64,000 nt of DNA from Elymus sibiricus (lineage: Eukaryota > Streptophyta > Magnoliopsida > Poales > Poaceae): assembly GCA_039707655.1 (NCBI GenBank), contig CM077672.1, forward strand, positions 354,436,031 to 354,500,030. Reading direction: 5' to 3'. The first letter of the stretch is position 1, and every line of letters begins with the position of its first letter. Both the position numbers and the translations under genes were made by a program. Shown here in pieces: positions 32,451 through 44,954 of this stretch. Below the pieces are notes generated by a model. The model searched no databases, had not been told where the DNA came from, and saw nothing but the letters and a program-made list of their open reading frames with translations.

Positions 32451-35400
32451 CCATGACGAGCGAGGACCAATCGTTGGTGTTGCATATGGATCATGTTCCT
32501 AGCCTACAGCACACCCATGGGTATCTTCGCGAAGCGGAATCATGGCAAGGACAACACCATCAAACATGGCTAGAGTTTGTTTTGCCATAGAGTTCACTCT
32601 AAAGAGTGAGCACTGAAGTATATCCAATTCAAATGTAATTTTGTGTTGCGGAGTGAGAAACGACGTGAGGTGTGGGTCAGCTCTTGTTCATCAGAATGTT
32701 GGGATATACAATTTTCAAAAGTATAACACTTTTTACTATATTGCATTTTTCTAATAAAAAAATCAACCTGCACTTTTCACTTTTCAAGTAATACCTTTCA
32801 TAAATGCTTAGACATAAGAAAATCTTAGACAACTTAGTAAAATAGGTAATTTTAGCGCCACCAACAATGATTTTGCACAATACAAATAACAACAACAATA
32901 ATAATAACAACAGTAATATACAGTTTTGTAATTTTGAGGTGGTGCACAATATCGTTCATTACTTTTCTGCTTCAGTTTGTACCTTGGGCCATTGAAGATT
33001 GCATCAATTTAAGCATGAAACACTGGCGTCCTTACTTTCTCTGTTCAAGGGGCACACCACTCTTTCTCAATGGTTTTGTACCTAGCTAGGAACTCTCAAC
33101 TAGTATTGTACAAATAGGATTGGGAGGTACTGGGAAGTTACACACACGAGTTTTGGGAACCATGATGGTTGTGAATCCATGTGGACTAGCTTGCAATTAA
33201 ATTTGCTGAAACATGGTATCGATTAATTGGTCGGGATTTTGGAGATGCATGTGTGCTGCCAAGGAGCGGCCTGGACGAGAAGATACATGATACGGACTTC
33301 GGATGATTCCTCGTGGCCTACCATATTGGTACCCAAATCCTTCCATCTGTCCCTGCTATGGGACGTCTCTTTTTTCTAAACATATATGATAAAAGCTGGC
33401 TTCCATGTATTATTAGGCAGAAATATGTATAAGGTGACCAGCAGGTCAAATTCTAACCAAAGAAGAAACTAGAGATATGGAATAAGGGGAAAACACTAAA
33501 AAGAGCTTCGAGAAGATTAAGAAAAGCAGCATTTTAAGTTTTTTTTCCGTGACCGACATAAGTCCATTCGCTAGCTATCCTTGGTCAACTCCGGCAGGCG
33601 ACACACGCTGGTCATGAAAAACATGGCGGTAACACCCTACCAAAGTCTGCCGACATATATACCAGAATGATTAAGAACACATTTCCTTGCGGTGGTTGAC
33701 GCTTGAGGAATTGTTGATTGCGCTCCCACCTCTCAAATGTTCCCACAGCGCAATCGTTTGTGACGACTTCCATTGGATCAGAGCCAACAGACCATAGTGA
33801 GTCTATCATGTGATTTATGTCCAAAGTTGCTTCTTAACTAGGTAGTCGATGAAGAGATGACACAGAGTTCCAGAGTTTCTCAAAAAAATTGAATTTCAAA
33901 TGTATCAGCTCACTTATGTTTTGCACGTGTTTCAAATTTATGTTGATTTGTAGTAGATTTCTACGTAGGCATGTTTTTCTATGTGTTACAGAACATATAT
34001 GGCATGGATGGGTCTGAGCTTCAATTGGGGTTGAATGGGGTGGGGATTGCACATAGACATGTGAAACTTTTAACAATGGCATTTTACCAGTAGCACTGAA
34101 TTTGCAGGTTAACTAATGTGTATCTAGGTTTTTTTCGAAGTGCCTAGCTTTTAAATTTGATAAAAACACATTTTTTTGCAAGAACAACATAAGAAATTGA
34201 CCATGGCCAAACTATTGACCTTAATTCAGAGTGGTACAACAACCCTATTTGATTGCAATGGTGCAAGAATAATTTAAAAAACCCCAATTAAAGTGGGATG
34301 TTCCCTCCATTAACTTTGTGTTGCTAGGTAGGTAGGGAGACACAAACCCAGGTGGCTTAACTAAAAACATGATGAACTTGCCATTGAGCTAGTGTGCAAC
34401 AATAATTACCATGTGGATATATTTACAGCTTCACATTTTTACCATGTTAAATTGCAGGTGCTGCAGTTTTGTAACCAAGGCTGGTGTCAACTATTACTGC
34501 TTTAGTTTGAAGATTGTATGAATGAACCACTGAAACAAACCATTGCAAAGATAAGAGAGACGCCAATTTAAATTGAGCAGGCATGCCGACACTTCCTACC
34601 TACATTCGCTCGACCGCACACTTTCTTTCCTCGATGGCTTTGTATCTTCCAACTAGTTACATGCTACTCTCATTTCACATACGAGTACAAGTCTACCATT
34701 TCATGCTTAGGTTTGAGAGGCACCGAGAAATTGCACATGCGGGGATCGCGAGGCATCAACGATGTTACCATCTTTGGGCCTACCTTGCTGTTGAGTATTC
34801 CTCCTTGCTTGTGTAACTAGCAAAGTGGCCCGCTCAAATGCGTGGGCAACCTAGTCTTCTCCTTGTAAAGTTAAATTCACGTATCAAATTTGTAAGATAT
34901 ATTTTCTTGAGTGAGCCGTTTTGGAGGACGAGCTCCATGGGTCTCGTAATCTTGTCCGGGCGTTCTATCGCTGTGATGTGTGCGGCATGCGTTTCCAGGT
35001 TTAATACGCGGGCTTTAATGGAGGAATACACCGGTGCCGTGAGCTGCTGTGCTTGATTAGTACATGGGCCTTGGCCACGGCGGATTTTGCAGGGACATGA
35101 TGTTCCTCCTGGGCTGATTTGAATTTGCCCCATGCAGCGTCAGGGCCGGGCTGGTGGGACATTAATTGTTTTTTGAGGTATTGGTGGGACATTAAATGAC
35201 AATCAGTGGGCTGACGGTGTGATAGTCTGATAGAGAACCATTTACAGTTTGTGGTAATAAAAAGAAAGAGAACTAATTACATTCGGTCCACACCTTTGCC
35301 TCGTTAGACTGTCCATCTCCCTTTCTAAAAATAAAATCACCTGCCAAAAAAAGTTTCTTTTGTCAAAAAAAAAAAAGCATCCCCTTCCTCTAGAGCAGTA

Positions 35401-36079
35401 GACAGAAGCTCTTTCGCCATGGATGGGATGAAATTATTCTTCGAGGAGTGCGATTGAGGGTAATCTTCTGCCAGATATCACCGTGTTTTGTTTTCGTGAT
35501 TCGTCAAGGTTACCCATGCCCATGCGGTCAAATTGTAGAACGTCCATGTGCAGTTCATGGCTAGTTCCTGAATAACGTCGAGACTGTATTATTTGTCGCA
35601 TTGAACATCATGTAGTAGAATTGTGAATCAGAAAATTGCTGAACTTGTTCGTATTCTACAATACGTACTACGTACCATGGTGCTGATGAAAGGCAAAAGT
35701 TGTTCTCGATCGGCTGTGTTTTTGTTGTCAAGTACTCCGTTGGTAATCCTACTTGCCAATGACGCATGTGCTAACTGAATTTGCGAAACCACAGAGATAA
35801 CTGTATCTATTAATCTGCCGTTCCTTGACATCTCACAATTTCAACAAAACGACATAGGCAAGAAATCACAACGCTCAACCCAAACGGCTAAAAGATTTCG
35901 AAGAGGCACCTCATGACCAAGTCAAGCCCATGTTCGATTGCCTCCACCCCACTATATTATGGAACATAAATAAAGGGTATGCTGATGGTACGTGGGCCTC
36001 GGCTGGTAGGGCGACCTGATCGACATGTGATATCACTGTGCATAAATGGAGAGAATACGGTCGCGTGTAAATAGCTGAC
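32451..36079. other. Unclassified intergenic DNA
   Basis: AT-rich, apparently low-copy sequence with no recognisable domain in any frame. It has an A/C/T microsatellite (AACAACAACAATAATAATAA, about 32885-32910) and a poly-A run near 35367-35378. Parts of 32940-33120 and 34490-34680 look weakly similar to each other (CTTTCTC.ATGG.TTTGTA), maybe an old duplication. I see no gene to annotate. Confidence 0.5.
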
Positions 36080-36084
36080 GGATG

Positions 36085-37055
36085 TGTTCGCACACGAACA
36101 CGGTGACCTCCAACGCCGAGGGTGATGCACCACAGCTCACGTCGAAGGAGACCCGTCCGGAAGCGCGGTACGCAAGCAATCCGGCGGGCGCTTCTGAGCA
36201 CCCGAAACCCCACACGCTCGGCAGGGACCCCATCTGGACGCGCGGCGGCTATGGGCTGACCTAGGTCGGTTCGCCCGCCCCTAGAGCCTCGAGGATCGCT
36301 GCCCTTCAACACGAAGAACGAGAGAGAAAGAACAAGGAAGAGAGGTAAAACTAGGGTAAAAAGTAGATGTGTTTGTTCGATTGTGTGTTGTTCAATCGGC
36401 CGTCACTTCTCATCTATTTATGAGGCGGCTGGACTTCCCGTACAAGAAAAGAACTAAAAATTCCGTCCAAAACACCAAAAACCCTAACCTAACTCGAATA
36501 GGAATCTTTGGCGATTTTCCGGATCAACTCGGAGCCACCGAGTGGTTTGATTCGGTCCCACCGAGTGAACATGACCAACTCTTTGTAATCTTCTGACATC
36601 AACTCGGTCTCACCGAGTGGTTTGCTTCGGTCCCACCGAGTGAACGTGACCAACTTTCTGTAATCTTCTGACATCAACTCGGTGGGTCCAAAGTGACTCT
36701 GCAGCTTCTGTCCCTGACCTTGTTTTGACTCCACAGGTTGCATACAACCTCAGATTAAGACAATTTTTATATCAAAATCAACTGCTTTGACGAGACGCAC
36801 AACTTTCACGTTGAAACTTTTTCCATCCGACGCCATCTTAATTGAGTTTTTGGCCATTCTTTAATCTGATGTCAACACAAGCATCTCTGAAATCGTCATA
36901 CCTTTTGCATCCGAGCTCCGTCTTGGACCATCTTCGTATCCATCTTGATCTTCTCAAAGAGAGCCATCCGAAGGTGACTTCCAATCATAAGTTTGAATTA
37001 ATATTGACATAACTTAAGCTACTTTTTATGACTTTGCCACTTTTGAGCGTCAACA
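36085..37055 (-). repeat. 3' LTR of element 4 (971 bp)
   Basis: It carries TCGGT-N3-ACCGA motifs at 36528-36690 in units of about 75 bp (CTCGGTCTCACCGAGTGGTT). A reversed TATA-like box CATAAATAG lies at about 36414-36423. A 150-bp segment from about 36715 (TTTTGACTCCACAGGTTGCA) recurs in the CACTA element at about 45437. Confidence 0.85.
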
Positions 37056-37072
37056 CATGCCCCCCTGTTTTT
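37056..37072 (-). other. Polypurine tract of element 4
   Basis: On the minus strand AAAAACAGGGGGGCATG runs straight into the LTR start TGTTGACGC. Confidence 0.7.
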
Positions 37073-37243
37073 CGGCAAAGCTTGTGCGCCGAAAAATAAC
37101 TTGCAAGGAGTTTTTTCTAAGGACGATGTCAACACTCCATCGGCCATTTTATATGTGCTTAGGACGATAAGTATATATCGGCCATTTTATCTCTTAGGGC
37201 GATAATTGTGTATCGGCCATTTAGATTAGCAACAAAAGTGTAG

Positions 37244-40200
37244 CTAATCGAATGTATGATGATTTGGTAATACCCTTTCATGATGCAAGAAATTATATCG
37301 CATCCATGGATTAAAATAAGCCCATGGAGGGTAACTAATCATACCTGATGACGAATTCCATGGCATAGGCATTAATGGCATAGTTGAAGAATATGGATAT
37401 TGTTTGAACCAAAGATTTTGATGCGCAAACCTTCGGCTTGGTTGTTCGGAGCTTTCACTCTTCTCCTTCCTTACCTTTGCCGCACTTTTTGCAATGGAAG
37501 TTTGCATATTATTCTTGTTGATAGTACTTCCTTTGGGAACCCATGCCATGTTTCTCTTTTCAAGTTCTTGTGCACTTAATTTTTGCAATTTCTTCTTTTG
37601 CCAATATGATAAGCCGAGTGGATGCCTCGGCTGTGATTTTGTTTGAAGCAATGGCAATTCTTGTTTTACCTTGTGCACTCTCAACTTCTTCTCTTCAGAT
37701 TCGGCACTTGATTGGCTTGCCTCATTGCCTTTAGTAGCCAATGTCAACACTTTAATTGGCTCTTTTTCATTTGAGATCATATCTGAAGTGGCACTCTTAC
37801 GACCATCTCTTTTGACGCGGTAGACTTGCTCAACCACCTCCTTATTCTTCCTTGTGCTCCGGACCGATTCTTTTTGAGTGAAACAGTCTTTAACATATGA
37901 TTGTTTATTAAATATGGGCCTTTTTGGAGCTGCATGATCTTTGTGAGATGGTCTAAAATAAGATGGAGAATGTGCACTTGAATCATACCTGTCCCATAAT
38001 GAATAGGGAGGTGTCCATGACATTGGCATTGGCGACCCAAAATATGGATATGAATATGATGCACTGAAATTTCCCCTTTGCCAATGCCGGTTCTCAGATT
38101 TGCGCCTACGGGGTGATCTTGATGCTTTTGAATTACTTGGCCGATAAGCAATCTTCTCCTCACTTATTTTCTGATATTTTTCCAATAGCTGCACGAAAGT
38201 GACTTTCGGCTTTTTACCTTTGTGCTTACCTCGGCCTTTGCTTTCTTTGGTTGTGCTTGCATCGATCTTTGGATTTTCTTGTTGCCCCCCAGTACTTGGC
38301 GTCTTCATTGCAATTTTGATGGAATTTTTGCCCTCAAGAATATTATCATTGTGCTCTTGAACAACTTCTTTACTTGAAAGTTTGATCCCAATATCCGCGG
38401 TTTTTACCTTCTCATGTTTAAATGGATCGGCTTGAAGCAGCCGATGCAAAAACTGTTTGTCATCAGGACCAATAGGAATAGACTGGTCATCCTTTGGTGT
38501 TTCAACAAATCTCAATCGTCCATTATCAATGGCTGATTTAACTATTTGACGAAACATGTTGCAATCCTCAAAACTATGCTTGAACGAATCATGCAACTTA
38601 CAATACATTTGTCCTTGGATAGATGGCTCGACATGGTGATCAAGAATTCTAATGTAATTATTTTTCAGCAACAAATCAAATATTTGATCACACATGCTTG
38701 AATTGAAGGTATACTTCTTGTTTTCTAGCCGATCTTGGTGTGAGAACGGCTTTGGAACTAAGCACATGAATGGTTCAGATTTGGAATCTCCCCATTCGGC
38801 TATGCATTGTGTTTTGCATTCTATCTCCGATGTCTTTGGACAAGATATTAGATTAGCATCGGTTTTCTCAACAGAATTTAACCTTGGCTTTAAATTTCTG
38901 AAACGAAAATAGTTAGAACACACATGTCTCAATTGAGACCAAGTGTAAGCCAAGTAGGAAACAATCCAAACTACCCAATTAGATATAAGTTTTAAGTAAA
39001 GCAACAGGGAAAGCATTGGTTGCAATAATAAGTCACTATCGGTCTCTATAAATGGCACAATGTGTTGACCGATATGCTCTTTAATGATTTTATTGCTAAC
39101 AAATAAATTACCCTTCTTCATTGGTCTTTCAAAACTGCTTATGAGAATTTTTCTTATAGAAGCATCAACAATAAAGTTGCGACCAAATTGGAAAATAGGT
39201 AGATTACTTGCTAGACATACCTCTTCAAATATGTTGGGAGAGCGTGATGGTTGTGTGATATGAACAATAGCTTGCTTCACTTTTGGATAACTCTCCAACA
39301 CCTTGTCGTCCTCTTTTTCTTGAATTGATTCGGCACATGTACTAATCGATTCGGCCTTTTCAATAACCGAAATACATTTGTTATCCAAATCATTATTCTT
39401 TTCATTGATTCCTATAATTGGCAAGACTTCTTCTGTAGTTGATTCGGTACATGTAACATTTGATTCAGCCTTTTCAATAACCGAATTAAGTTTGTTATCC
39501 GAATCACCACTCTTATTGATAATTCTATCCACTCGCAATGCTTTCTCTTTTTGACATAATCTAGCTTGTATTGTAGCAGAATTAATTGGCTTTCCCTCTT
39601 TTATTAGTTCATGTAGAACAACATTGCATTCGTCCCAAAAAGACGTAAGATTTTCCTTAATAACCCAATCTGGATAGAATTGCCCCCCGACACTTTTAGA
39701 CTCTTTCGGTAACGAGATGTCACTGGAATTCTGAAATTGTGTAGGGACAACATTGTATGCTACGGTACTAGGTGAAGACACATGTGCTTCAGTAGATTTT
39801 TCAATTATTCGGCCATGGGCATGAAGGTGCGAAGCCGAATTATGAATACCTACAGTTGCGTATGGTGCCGAAAAATTAATAGCATGAGGCATAGCATATG
39901 ATGGTTGAGAGTAATTGGCCGAATAACTAGTAGTAGCATGGCCAATTCCCCTATCTATCGGCATGCTTGGATTAACATGTTGCAAGTCTGTTACCGATGA
40001 GTAAAAAGGTGAAACACTTTGTTGCATACTATTGGAAGTTCCTACATGTGTTGTTTCAACTTGATTGACCAAACTCATCATGTTGTTCATCGGCATAATG
40101 ATTTGTGGGGTTGCCGATGCATGAGAGTCCGAATACATATGGTGCATGTTACTAGTATCATAAGAGGTTGAAGCATGTAAATTACTTTAAATCGGCCTCT

Positions 40201-40315
40201 GCATGTAATTAGATGCATGATTGAAAAAAGGGCTGGCCAATAGAGTATACTCATTGAACGATCTAGTAACACCATACGAATTATTTGCATCTATATAAAT
40301 GGATTGGGTATTCAT
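37244..40315 (-). pseudogene. gag-like protein of element 4, one internal stop
   Basis: The frame opens at the minus-strand ATG at 40315 and is interrupted only by TAA at 40187-40189. From the next ATG at 40147 it is open for 967 codons. The N-terminal 130 residues are Ser/His/Met-rich. A conserved helix-rich part follows (YPDWVIKENLTSFWDECNVV). A hydrophobic patch lies at about residues 367-400 (LQPMLSLLLYLKLISNWVVW). A C-x2-H-x4-H-x4-C motif (CKLHDSFKHSFEDC, about residues 512-525) looks like the histidine-rich finger of Tat gag proteins. The C-terminal 400 residues are basic and include GKHKGKKPKVTF and LSYWQKKKLQKLSAQELEKR. The lack of any protease or RT motif is certain within this frame. 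Probable role is particle assembly and RNA binding. Confidence 0.7.
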
Positions 40316-40390
40316 ATTACCTTCGTAGATTGCAAACCCTAGATAACGATCTCTTCGTAGCAAGAACGGGCCGGAGACCGTTCAAAGCTT

Positions 40391-40410
40391 CGTCTCCAGC
40401 GGAGTCGCCA
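40391..40410 (-). other. Primer binding site of element 4
   Basis: On the minus strand TGGCGACTCCGCTGGAGACG begins 7 bases after the LTR. TGGCGACTCCGCTGG is a motif I know from Tat-type elements. Confidence 0.65.
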
Positions 40411-40417
40411 AAAAGTG

Positions 40418-41423
40418 TGTTCGCACACGAACACGTCACCGTGTACCTCCAACGCTGAGGGTGATGCACCGCAGCTCACGTCGAAGGAGACCCGTCCGGA
40501 AGCGCGGTACGCAAGCAATCCGGCGGGCGCTTTTGAGCACCCGAAACCCCACACGCCCGGGAGGTACCCCGTCTGGACGCGCGGCGGCTATGGGCTGACC
40601 TAGGTCGGTTCGCCCGCCCCTAGAGCCTCGAGGATCGCTGCCCTTCAACACGAAGAACGAGAGAGAAAGAACAAGGAAGAGAGGTAAAACTAGGGTAAAA
40701 AGTAGATGTGTTTGTTCGATTGTGTGTTGTTCAATCGGCCGTCACTTCTCATCTATTTATGAGGCGGCTGGACTTCCCGTACAAGAAAAGGACTAAAAAT
40801 TTCGTCCAAAACACCAAAAACCCTAACCTAACTCGAATAGGAATCTTTGGCAATTTTCCGGATCAACTCGGAGCCACCGAGTGGTTTGATTCGGTCCCAC
40901 CGAGTGAACGTAACCAACTCTCTGTAATCTTCTGATATCAACTCGGTCTCACCGAGTGGTTTGCTTCGATCCCACCGAGTGAACGTGACCAACTTTCTGT
41001 AATCTTCTGACATCAACTCGGTCTCACCGAGTCAAATCAACTCGGTGGGTCCGAAATGACTCTGCAGCTTCTGTCCCTGACCTTGTTTTGACTCCACAGG
41101 TTGCATACGACCTCGGATTAAGACGATTTTTATATCAAAATCAACTGCTTCGATGAGACGCACAACTTTCACGTTGAAACTTTTTCCATCCGAGGCCATA
41201 TTAATTGAATTGAGTTTTTGGCCATTCTTTAATCTGATGTCAACACAAGCATCTCTGAAATCGTCATGACTTTTGCATCCGAGCTCCGTCTTGGACCATC
41301 TTCGTATCCATCTTGATCTTCTCAAAGAGAGTCATCCGAAGGTGACTTCCAATCATAAGTTTGAATTAATATTGACATAGCTTAAGCTACTTTTTATGAC
41401 TTTGCCACTTTTGAGCGTCAACA
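40418..41423 (-). repeat. 5' LTR of element 4 (1006 bp)
   Basis: It matches 36085-37055 but has extra bases near its start (CACGTCACCGTGTACC) and one extra palindromic segment near 41030. Confidence 0.85.
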
Positions 41424-42515
41424 GGATGGAATACATGGCTGGAACAGATCACGATAAAGGCTGACGCAGGAGATAGCGAGCTCCAGGTAGCTCGTCCTCC
41501 AAACAGCATTTTCGTATTTTCTTATACTATATGTATTGACAATATATTGTGTAGTATGATATAGCAACAATCTTTCGTTTGAGCACCACTACAAAGACTC
41601 TCATATGACACGACTCATGCATGATGGTCCACGTAAACCCTAACCTTTAACAAGGTAATCATAGGCAACTCCGCTTGCAGCCACGTGCATAGCGCATGGA
41701 GATTTCTCTTTAATTACTATTATCAGTTAATAGTCCTAAAAAACTCTTATCAGTTAACTCCTGCGGTGGTATCTCTAAGTAGTTTATGATCACCAATGAG
41801 GATTTTGGCGGCAGTGGAGATTTACTTAGGATGCTAAGAAATCAATTAATTAATAATAATAATAATTAACCAACTTTACAACATAAATGATCTAACTACA
41901 ACTGAGAAAATAAGCACTATGAAAATTTATAGAATTTTAAATCAATCAAACCATAACAATAATTTAAATAACCATAATGTTTGTATAAAGGTTTTCTATT
42001 GTAAAAATTTAATTAATAACAAAAGTATATACGCTATATTAGGAGACATATTAAAACACATAGAAACATATTGGAATATTATGTCTATCCTTTTATCTTT
42101 CATATGACATGAATATAAATTTTTGAGATACATGTAATATATTCTATTTGTGTAGTAATATTCATAATCACTACTAGAATAGAAAATCACATTCCAAGGA
42201 AATGCTAGCAAATTTGAGCATGCTAGGTCCAAAAACACAAACTAAAGTCTAATATTGTGCTAGGGGTATGATGATCATAGATGTAAAAAAAAGTCTGATA
42301 TATCCACTAAACTGAAGGTATTACATGATTGAAATTCAATTTGATTGTCAGATAAATCACCTAGGTGTAGAGTTAGGAGTTCAGGTCGCACTTGTGAAAA
42401 CTGATGTTGAAGTCTAACGATAGATCCATGTTTCTTCTGAACAACTGCAGGTCCATAATAGAGAAACGCAATTCAACAATCTTGAAATTCAGGTCCAACC
42501 AACTTTAACTAAACA

Positions 42516-42573
42516 CTCCATCCGTCTCAAAATAAGTGTCTTTGATTTAGTACAAATGTTGGGACGGAGTGAG
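42516..42573. mobile_element. Short Stowaway MITE
   Basis: CTCCATCCGTCTCAAAATAA and the reverse-facing end GGGACGGAGTGAG flank only 58 bases. TA follows on the right; the left partner has changed to CA. Confidence 0.65.
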
Positions 42574-43371
42574 TATTTTGTATCTCCGAAAAGGAACAAC
42601 TACATACTGTGGACCATCACTACTCCCGGATTCTATTATGATTAATTTTGACCATTCATTAATCCGAATAGATCATGTATTTGGATGCGAGAAGATGCAG
42701 GGGGGCTAACATATTTGCTAGATGCAACAATCATTTCCTTAATCATGTTTGGTCCTATTTTTTAAATATTTTCTTGCAATCAGTGGGAGTATGTCAACAA
42801 ACCACTTTGGATTTCATTTTTAAAGCTAAAATTCCAAAAATAAAGTGAATAGCATGATGATGCACCATCATAGTCAATATTCTGGGCTACATCAATCAAC
42901 AAAAATAAATTGGCATTTATCTTACATTAGTCTAGTCTAGATATTAAGTAAGCGTAAAATGAAAGAATAAAGATGAAAACATAATAGTGAGAAGAATGTA
43001 CAATGAGAAATCAATAATAAGTAGTACATGACCAGGGGATAGAAATAAGAAATCAAATATCCGAAGTAGCTCTACAGCAAATATACTCCACAACTCCAAT
43101 CTAAGCACTTCAGTTGGTCAAGAAAATAAAATAATATTCTTTAACTAAATTGAATTCAACTATATTTCTATTTTCTTAACTCAATTCATGTTGCCTCCAT
43201 CTTTTTGCTTCATATACAGAAACCGAAGTCAATCCTGCAAAAAAGAATATTGTAATGGTGAGTTTAGGATCTGGCAAAAAATAATATCATAGAAAAGCTC
43301 ATAAACATTAAGAAAATTGAGGCAGACACACAAACACGCTTCGAACTTTAATAATCAGCAATTCAGTTCTA

Positions 43372-43444
43372 CTCCCTCCGTTAAAAAATAAGTGTCGCCT
43401 AACTTTATACTAAATCAGCGACACTTATTTTAGGACAGAGGGAG
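43372..43444. mobile_element. Stowaway MITE, 73 bp, with TA duplications
   Basis: CTCCCTCCG at the left pairs with the right end GGACAGAGGGAG, and AATAAGTGTCGC pairs with GCGACACTTATT, so the whole forms a long hairpin. TA flanks both ends (43370-43371 and 43445-43446). Confidence 0.8.
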
Positions 43445-43689
43445 TACAAAATAGCAAACAACTACACATCTCCTAAAACTCTAAGCTCCCTTCATGGGGA
43501 GCCTCCTGGTTGATTGATGGGTGTGGGCTGCGGGGTGGGCCCTCTTTGTAAGCGTGTAGTTCACAGGTCTGGCTCCGGTTCATTGTTGTGTATTCATGTC
43601 GCCTGTGTGCGCATCCGGCTGCACGGCCCATCCACTGGTAACCAGTGGCGCGTGCGTCGTCGTTTCATCTCTATGGAAAAATGCGATCC

Positions 43690-43985
43690 AATCTGTGGTT
43701 GGATGATTAGGAGGATAGTGGTATCTCCAGCCCACTAGGATTCAAGTCCTGGTGCTCACATTATTCTTGGATTTATTTCAGGATTTTCGACGATGCGCGT
43801 TCAGTGGGAGTAGACGTTTTTGTCGACTTCGAGGCACCTGTGATGACTTCGTCAATCTCAAGATGATATGTCGGCTCAGTCTCTCAGAGGTGCTCATAGG
43901 GGTAGGATCTTCATGTGTGTTTATACGGATGAGTGTATGCACGTATATATGAACGTCTGCGTCTGTATTGTGTTCGCAAAAAGAA
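43690..43985 (+). mobile_element. SINE-like or LINE 3'-end repeat
   Basis: GATTCAAGTCC at 43739-43749 fits an RNA polymerase III B box. The body (GATGACTTCGTCAATCTCAA, then CAGTCTCTCAGAGGTGCTCA) is a repeat I associate with Triticeae introns and intergenic DNA. The end is A-rich (GCAAAAAGAAA). I could not define the target duplication, and it may instead be a LINE tail. Confidence 0.45.
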
Positions 43986-43989
43986 ATCT

Positions 43990-44820
43990 CTCTGGAAAAA
44001 ATCCCCCACGACCAAATCCTCACAACGGTGAGCAAGACGGCGACCTCCTCTCTCACATCCCCACCCCACGTCCTGCGGTCGCCCCTCTTCCTTCCCTGCG
44101 TCGCCGCTGCCCACTTACGCTCCTGCCGTGCCGCCGCTCCTCTTCCTCCACAGGTCCACGGCGGAGTCAAGCTAGCCCCGCTGCTCCGCTACCCAATCAA
44201 GCATCGCTGCTACCCTGCACCAGAGGTGGTGAGAAGGGTGGCCAGCGCCACACGCGACCGCTGCATCGACCATCACGTAGCCCACCGCGAGGACACCGAG
44301 GACCACGGGCGGGAGGAAGATCAGGTTGGCCAAGAGGATCACGAGGACGGCGTCGCCGCCGTGGAGGCCGAGCCCAAGGCAGGGTGGAGAGAAGCGAAGG
44401 TGCAGCACGGCGCGGCTCGGCGGAGGCCCGTCCTCTCACTCCTCCAGCGCAGTCCTCGCGGTTGTCTCGCCTCTTTTCCCACTGCTGCTAGCATGCCACC
44501 CGAGTTGCTGCACACATTGGCGGTCATTCTCATTTCCAAGCATCGCTTCTTCGCCTTTGTTCATCCTGCACCAGGTTACCCAATCGACTCTCCATCCAAC
44601 TGCAATCCTCCCATTCGCCCCGGCGAGCTTACTGCGCTCCTAAGTCCTGGTCCAACGTCGGCCTTCCCTAATCCCTCAAGCCTCCACCTACAGGCCCGCC
44701 GCCGTGCAGGAAGTCATTCGTCACAGCTCCCGCCGTACACCTCATCACCGCTACTATATACTATGAGGCAAACAATGGTTGCTATGTACCAAGATTGGGT
44801 AAACTGCTCTCCTCACTGAT
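43990..44820 (-). other. GC-rich segment with hydrophobic frame, possible gene fragment
   Basis: The segment changes sharply to GC-rich sequence with a long open frame on each strand. On the minus strand, 44172-44408 encodes a strongly hydrophobic stretch (VLVILLANLIFLPPVVLGVL) that could span a membrane, but it has no ATG at its start. I do not recognise the protein. It could be an exon of a captured or decayed host gene. Confidence 0.35.
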
Positions 44821-44954
44821 CACCTTTTCACATTGCAAATGATTTACCAGTGATTAATTAGTCTGCTCTTGCTGGCACCGTGTTCTGCAATTGGTGCTTA
44901 CCTTTCAGTCCAAGTAGTGGTGCTTTTATTTTTGCGAAATAACTCTTCCATTAC

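Larger units (their letters stand above)
36085..41423 (-). mobile_element. Element 4: LTR retrotransposon with one long gag-like frame and no pol
   Basis: The LTRs are 36085-37055 and 40418-41423 and run TGTTCGCAC to GTCAACA on the plus strand. A perfect target duplication GGATG lies at 36080-36084 and 41424-41428. The coding frame, primer site and polypurine tract are all on the minus strand. There is no protease, RT or integrase, so it is non-autonomous. The gag-like features suggest a relation to gypsy/Tat elements. The right LTR is 35 bases longer, partly from an extra palindrome-containing segment at about 41022-41045. Confidence 0.88.
41424..43685. other. AT-rich intergenic DNA with small MITEs
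   Basis: No coding domain is visible. It includes AT-rich tracts (TAATTAATTAATAATAATAA near 41850) and the two Stowaway elements annotated separately. CACTACTAGAAT at 42169-42180 looks like a CACTA end, but no second end was found. Confidence 0.5.

Noticed and set aside
33612..33824. Minus-strand 70-codon frame as an exon
   Set aside because: No splice sites or domain support it.
32940..34690. Possible ancient duplication between 32940-33120 and 34490-34680
   Set aside because: Only short scattered matches are visible; an alignment would be needed before calling it.
42169..42180. CACTACTAGAAT as another CACTA terminus
   Set aside because: Only 12 bases match, no sub-terminal GCCGAG motifs follow and no second end was found.
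43689..43760. tRNA gene at the B-box-like sequence
   Set aside because: No cloverleaf or anticodon arm can be drawn; it is better explained as a SINE-like repeat.
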